From: Notolepis coatsorum
Lineage: Eukaryota; Chordata; Actinopteri; Aulopiformes; Paralepididae
Length of the DNA stretch: 64,000 nucleotides
Direction of reading: 5' to 3'
Assembly (NCBI GenBank): GCA_963971535.1
Contig: OZ020590.1
Location: 153,368,034 to 153,432,033, forward strand
Below, one piece after another: positions 62,215-64,000 of this stretch. The translations under genes were made by a program, and so were the position numbers. Within the stretch, counting starts at the first letter, position 1. The number at the start of each line of letters is the position of its first letter. The notes under the pieces are model-generated. The model was not told the origin of the DNA and ran no database searches. It saw only the letters and a program-made list of their open reading frames with translations.

Positions 62215-64000
62215 CACTAGGTTAGAACCAACCCATTTATTTAAGTTAGGGTTGTTTGTTTAAGTTAGAGCAATAAGGGTTTGATTGTGTGTGGATGTGC
62301 TCGATGAAAAGCAGTGTGTTTTAATGATTCTGTCCTTTTTCCCCCACTGCTGGTGTTGATGTTTGTTGAATGAAAAGTCCTTCTCTATAAGGCAATAAGT
62401 AGTGTCATAAGTTAGAAGTGACCCATTTATTAAAGATAGACCTCGGGGAGGCCTGACTGATATAGCAGGGACTTAGACCCTATAGTCAGAGTTGTTTTAA
62501 GTAGACATAAAATGGATTGCAGGACTGGAGTGCGTGGGAATTACGAACAGATTACGGTTAAGGTCGATCAGCCTTAATTTGTCCTGATTTAGTCTCTTAA
62601 TTGCGTCAGCCTACTGCAATCCTAGTCTGCGAAATAAGCTTAGTCGATTGAAAAAGTTATGAGTTACGGTGAACCCATGAATGTGGTTAGCGTATGAGTT
62701 ATGTTATACCGATATTTTATTCCCGTATTTTAGTGTTGAGTATTGTATTGTACAGGCTTCTTAAATTCTGAGTGTTGTTATATGTCCGGATGTGTGGAAT
62801 ATTTGTTATGTCTTCCGTAGGTCGTTAGCTGTTTCCCAGGCTCCAGGCCTCACCGTCGGAGAACGGTGTGGGTAGAGAGTACTGTAGTAGTGAATGGTAT
62901 ATTATATTGAAATTAGTATACTGGTGGTAGGGGGGCCATGTCCTGCTCTGCGAGGAGGGGTCCTGGTTCAGCGGACTTTTGAACCCTTGCAGCGGCCGCG
63001 CGAGGGGGCAGGTCTGTACCACTGACGATTGAACCCTCTTCGCATTGCAGTTTCAGACTATGCGTTGACGATTAGATGTATATATCTAGTTCATTAACGA
63101 TAGGCGGGTGTTATATTATATTATTATATTATGCTATATAAGCAGTTGTGGGAGCGGGTATTATATTATTGTATTATGCTATATAGGGGGAGTGGGTACC
63201 TGACTTCTCGTTGCGACCACTCTGAACACCGCCGTGCGCACTGCTGGTCCATCAGCCACCACGGACGCACGACTCGTGGGCTGGAAGCAATCGTTTTCGT
63301 TTTGGTTGGATACAGAGGCGTGCCGTGCACCACGCGCATATTCACAGAAATATTATACACTCAATATCTGCGTTATTACCACACTTATAGATGCTGTTGA
63401 ACCAGCAATCTTTATTTTTTCTAATGCGAATTAACCATATTGCGGGTACAGTCGCACTGATCAACATTCTGTAATGCATTCTGATATTCTAATTAAATAT
63501 ATAAAAGCTGGTTATACATGCAAGATGGACAATAGAACACTGGAAATATTTGAAGGCACATATGGACTATGCATTTATAGCTGTTCGCTTTCAATGCAAA
63601 CCCGCAAGTGTCTGAGGGCGCCGCTGCGTCCTACAGGGTTTCACGTATTACATGAGCATGAATAAACATATTATTGATAAACGCAAGGCACAAAGACCAT
63701 AAAGTATAATATGCCTAGTGGGACGGTATAGATATCATTTTCATCGTTCATTTGTTTGGCTCTGAAAACATAACCTTCCCATGTGATAGAATGGGATATA
63801 CCAAAGACTGTCCTTTTCCGTTATATAAAAAATGGCTTTAAATCCGGACTCAAGGTCCAGTTCGTTGTCCTGCAGAGGTCCTGCATTATATATTATTATA
63901 GTTACACGCACAGTGTGCGGACTCCGACTCCGAACCATACTCCAGGGGAGCGTTTTTATTTTTTTCTCTGGTCCGCGGTGCGGGGACTCTTGGTGCCGCT
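62215..64000. other. No gene recognised
   Basis: Only short ORFs. A ~50-bp direct repeat ('attatgctatata' + 'gtgggagcgggt'-type units) lies at 63118-63200. The window ends in CG-rich sequence. Confidence 0.35.

Overview
This window looks like a transposon-dense stretch of a teleost (percomorph-type) fish genome. The signs are fish-type hAT, piggyBac, L2/CR1-group LINE, tRNA-SINE, BEL/Pao and endogenous-retrovirus sequences, plus a duplicated C2H2 zinc-finger gene with the acidic N-terminal repeats found in fish ZNF families. I found no ordinary single-copy host gene. The only host-type coding sequences are two ZNF exons and two THAP-domain relics. Nearly everything else is a mobile element, often nested, or a tandem repeat.

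Layout. 1-5.3 kb: three-level nest (LINE fragment inside a hAT inside another hAT, each hAT with its own perfect 8-bp target duplication), a 311-bp tandem repeat carrying a 24-bp palindrome, and a tRNA-SINE. 5.3-13.5 kb: segmental copy A (SINEs, MITE, LINE pieces, 18-bp minisatellite, an LINE with an intact RT ORF, ZNF exon A on the minus strand, inverted 35-bp minisatellite, THAP relic). 13.5-23.6 kb: an L2-type LINE nested in a LINE 3' UTR, a (TAA)n tract, a 2.1-kb 30-bp minisatellite with a sibling ~25-bp array, a possible solo LTR, and a second LINE-in-LINE insertion. 23.6-30.8 kb: segmental copy B, with ZNF exon B and a YY1/ETS-type promoter beyond its THAP relic. 31-41.8 kb: a SINE with a perfect 15-bp duplication, hAT elements (one nested inside another), a piggyBac-like MITE with a matching empty site, a near-perfect 118-bp-arm hairpin, and arrays of heat-shock-element-like plus CRE-like motifs. 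41.9-60.6 kb: an intact BEL/Pao element (identical-looking LTRs, one 2068-aa Gag-Pol ORF, 5-bp duplication) apparently inserted in the 3' LTR of a degraded endogenous retrovirus, whose pol-env runs leftward from a junction with a second, truncated BEL/Pao copy. 60.6-64 kb: no gene seen, but a plus-strand LTR-plus-leader-like module.

Most unusual feature: the retrovirus carries, just upstream of and overlapping its Env SU/TM frame, a 391-aa ORF containing a recognisable CD300/pIgR-type immunoglobulin V domain. This suggests capture of a host immune-receptor exon by a fish retrovirus. Both pol and env are broken (a one-base frameshift, an in-frame stop and a frame change), so this copy is a fossil.

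Clade names for the LINEs, the promoter call, and the LTR boundaries of the retrovirus and of the 61.7-kb module are inferences. ORF, repeat and target-duplication statements were read directly from the sequence.
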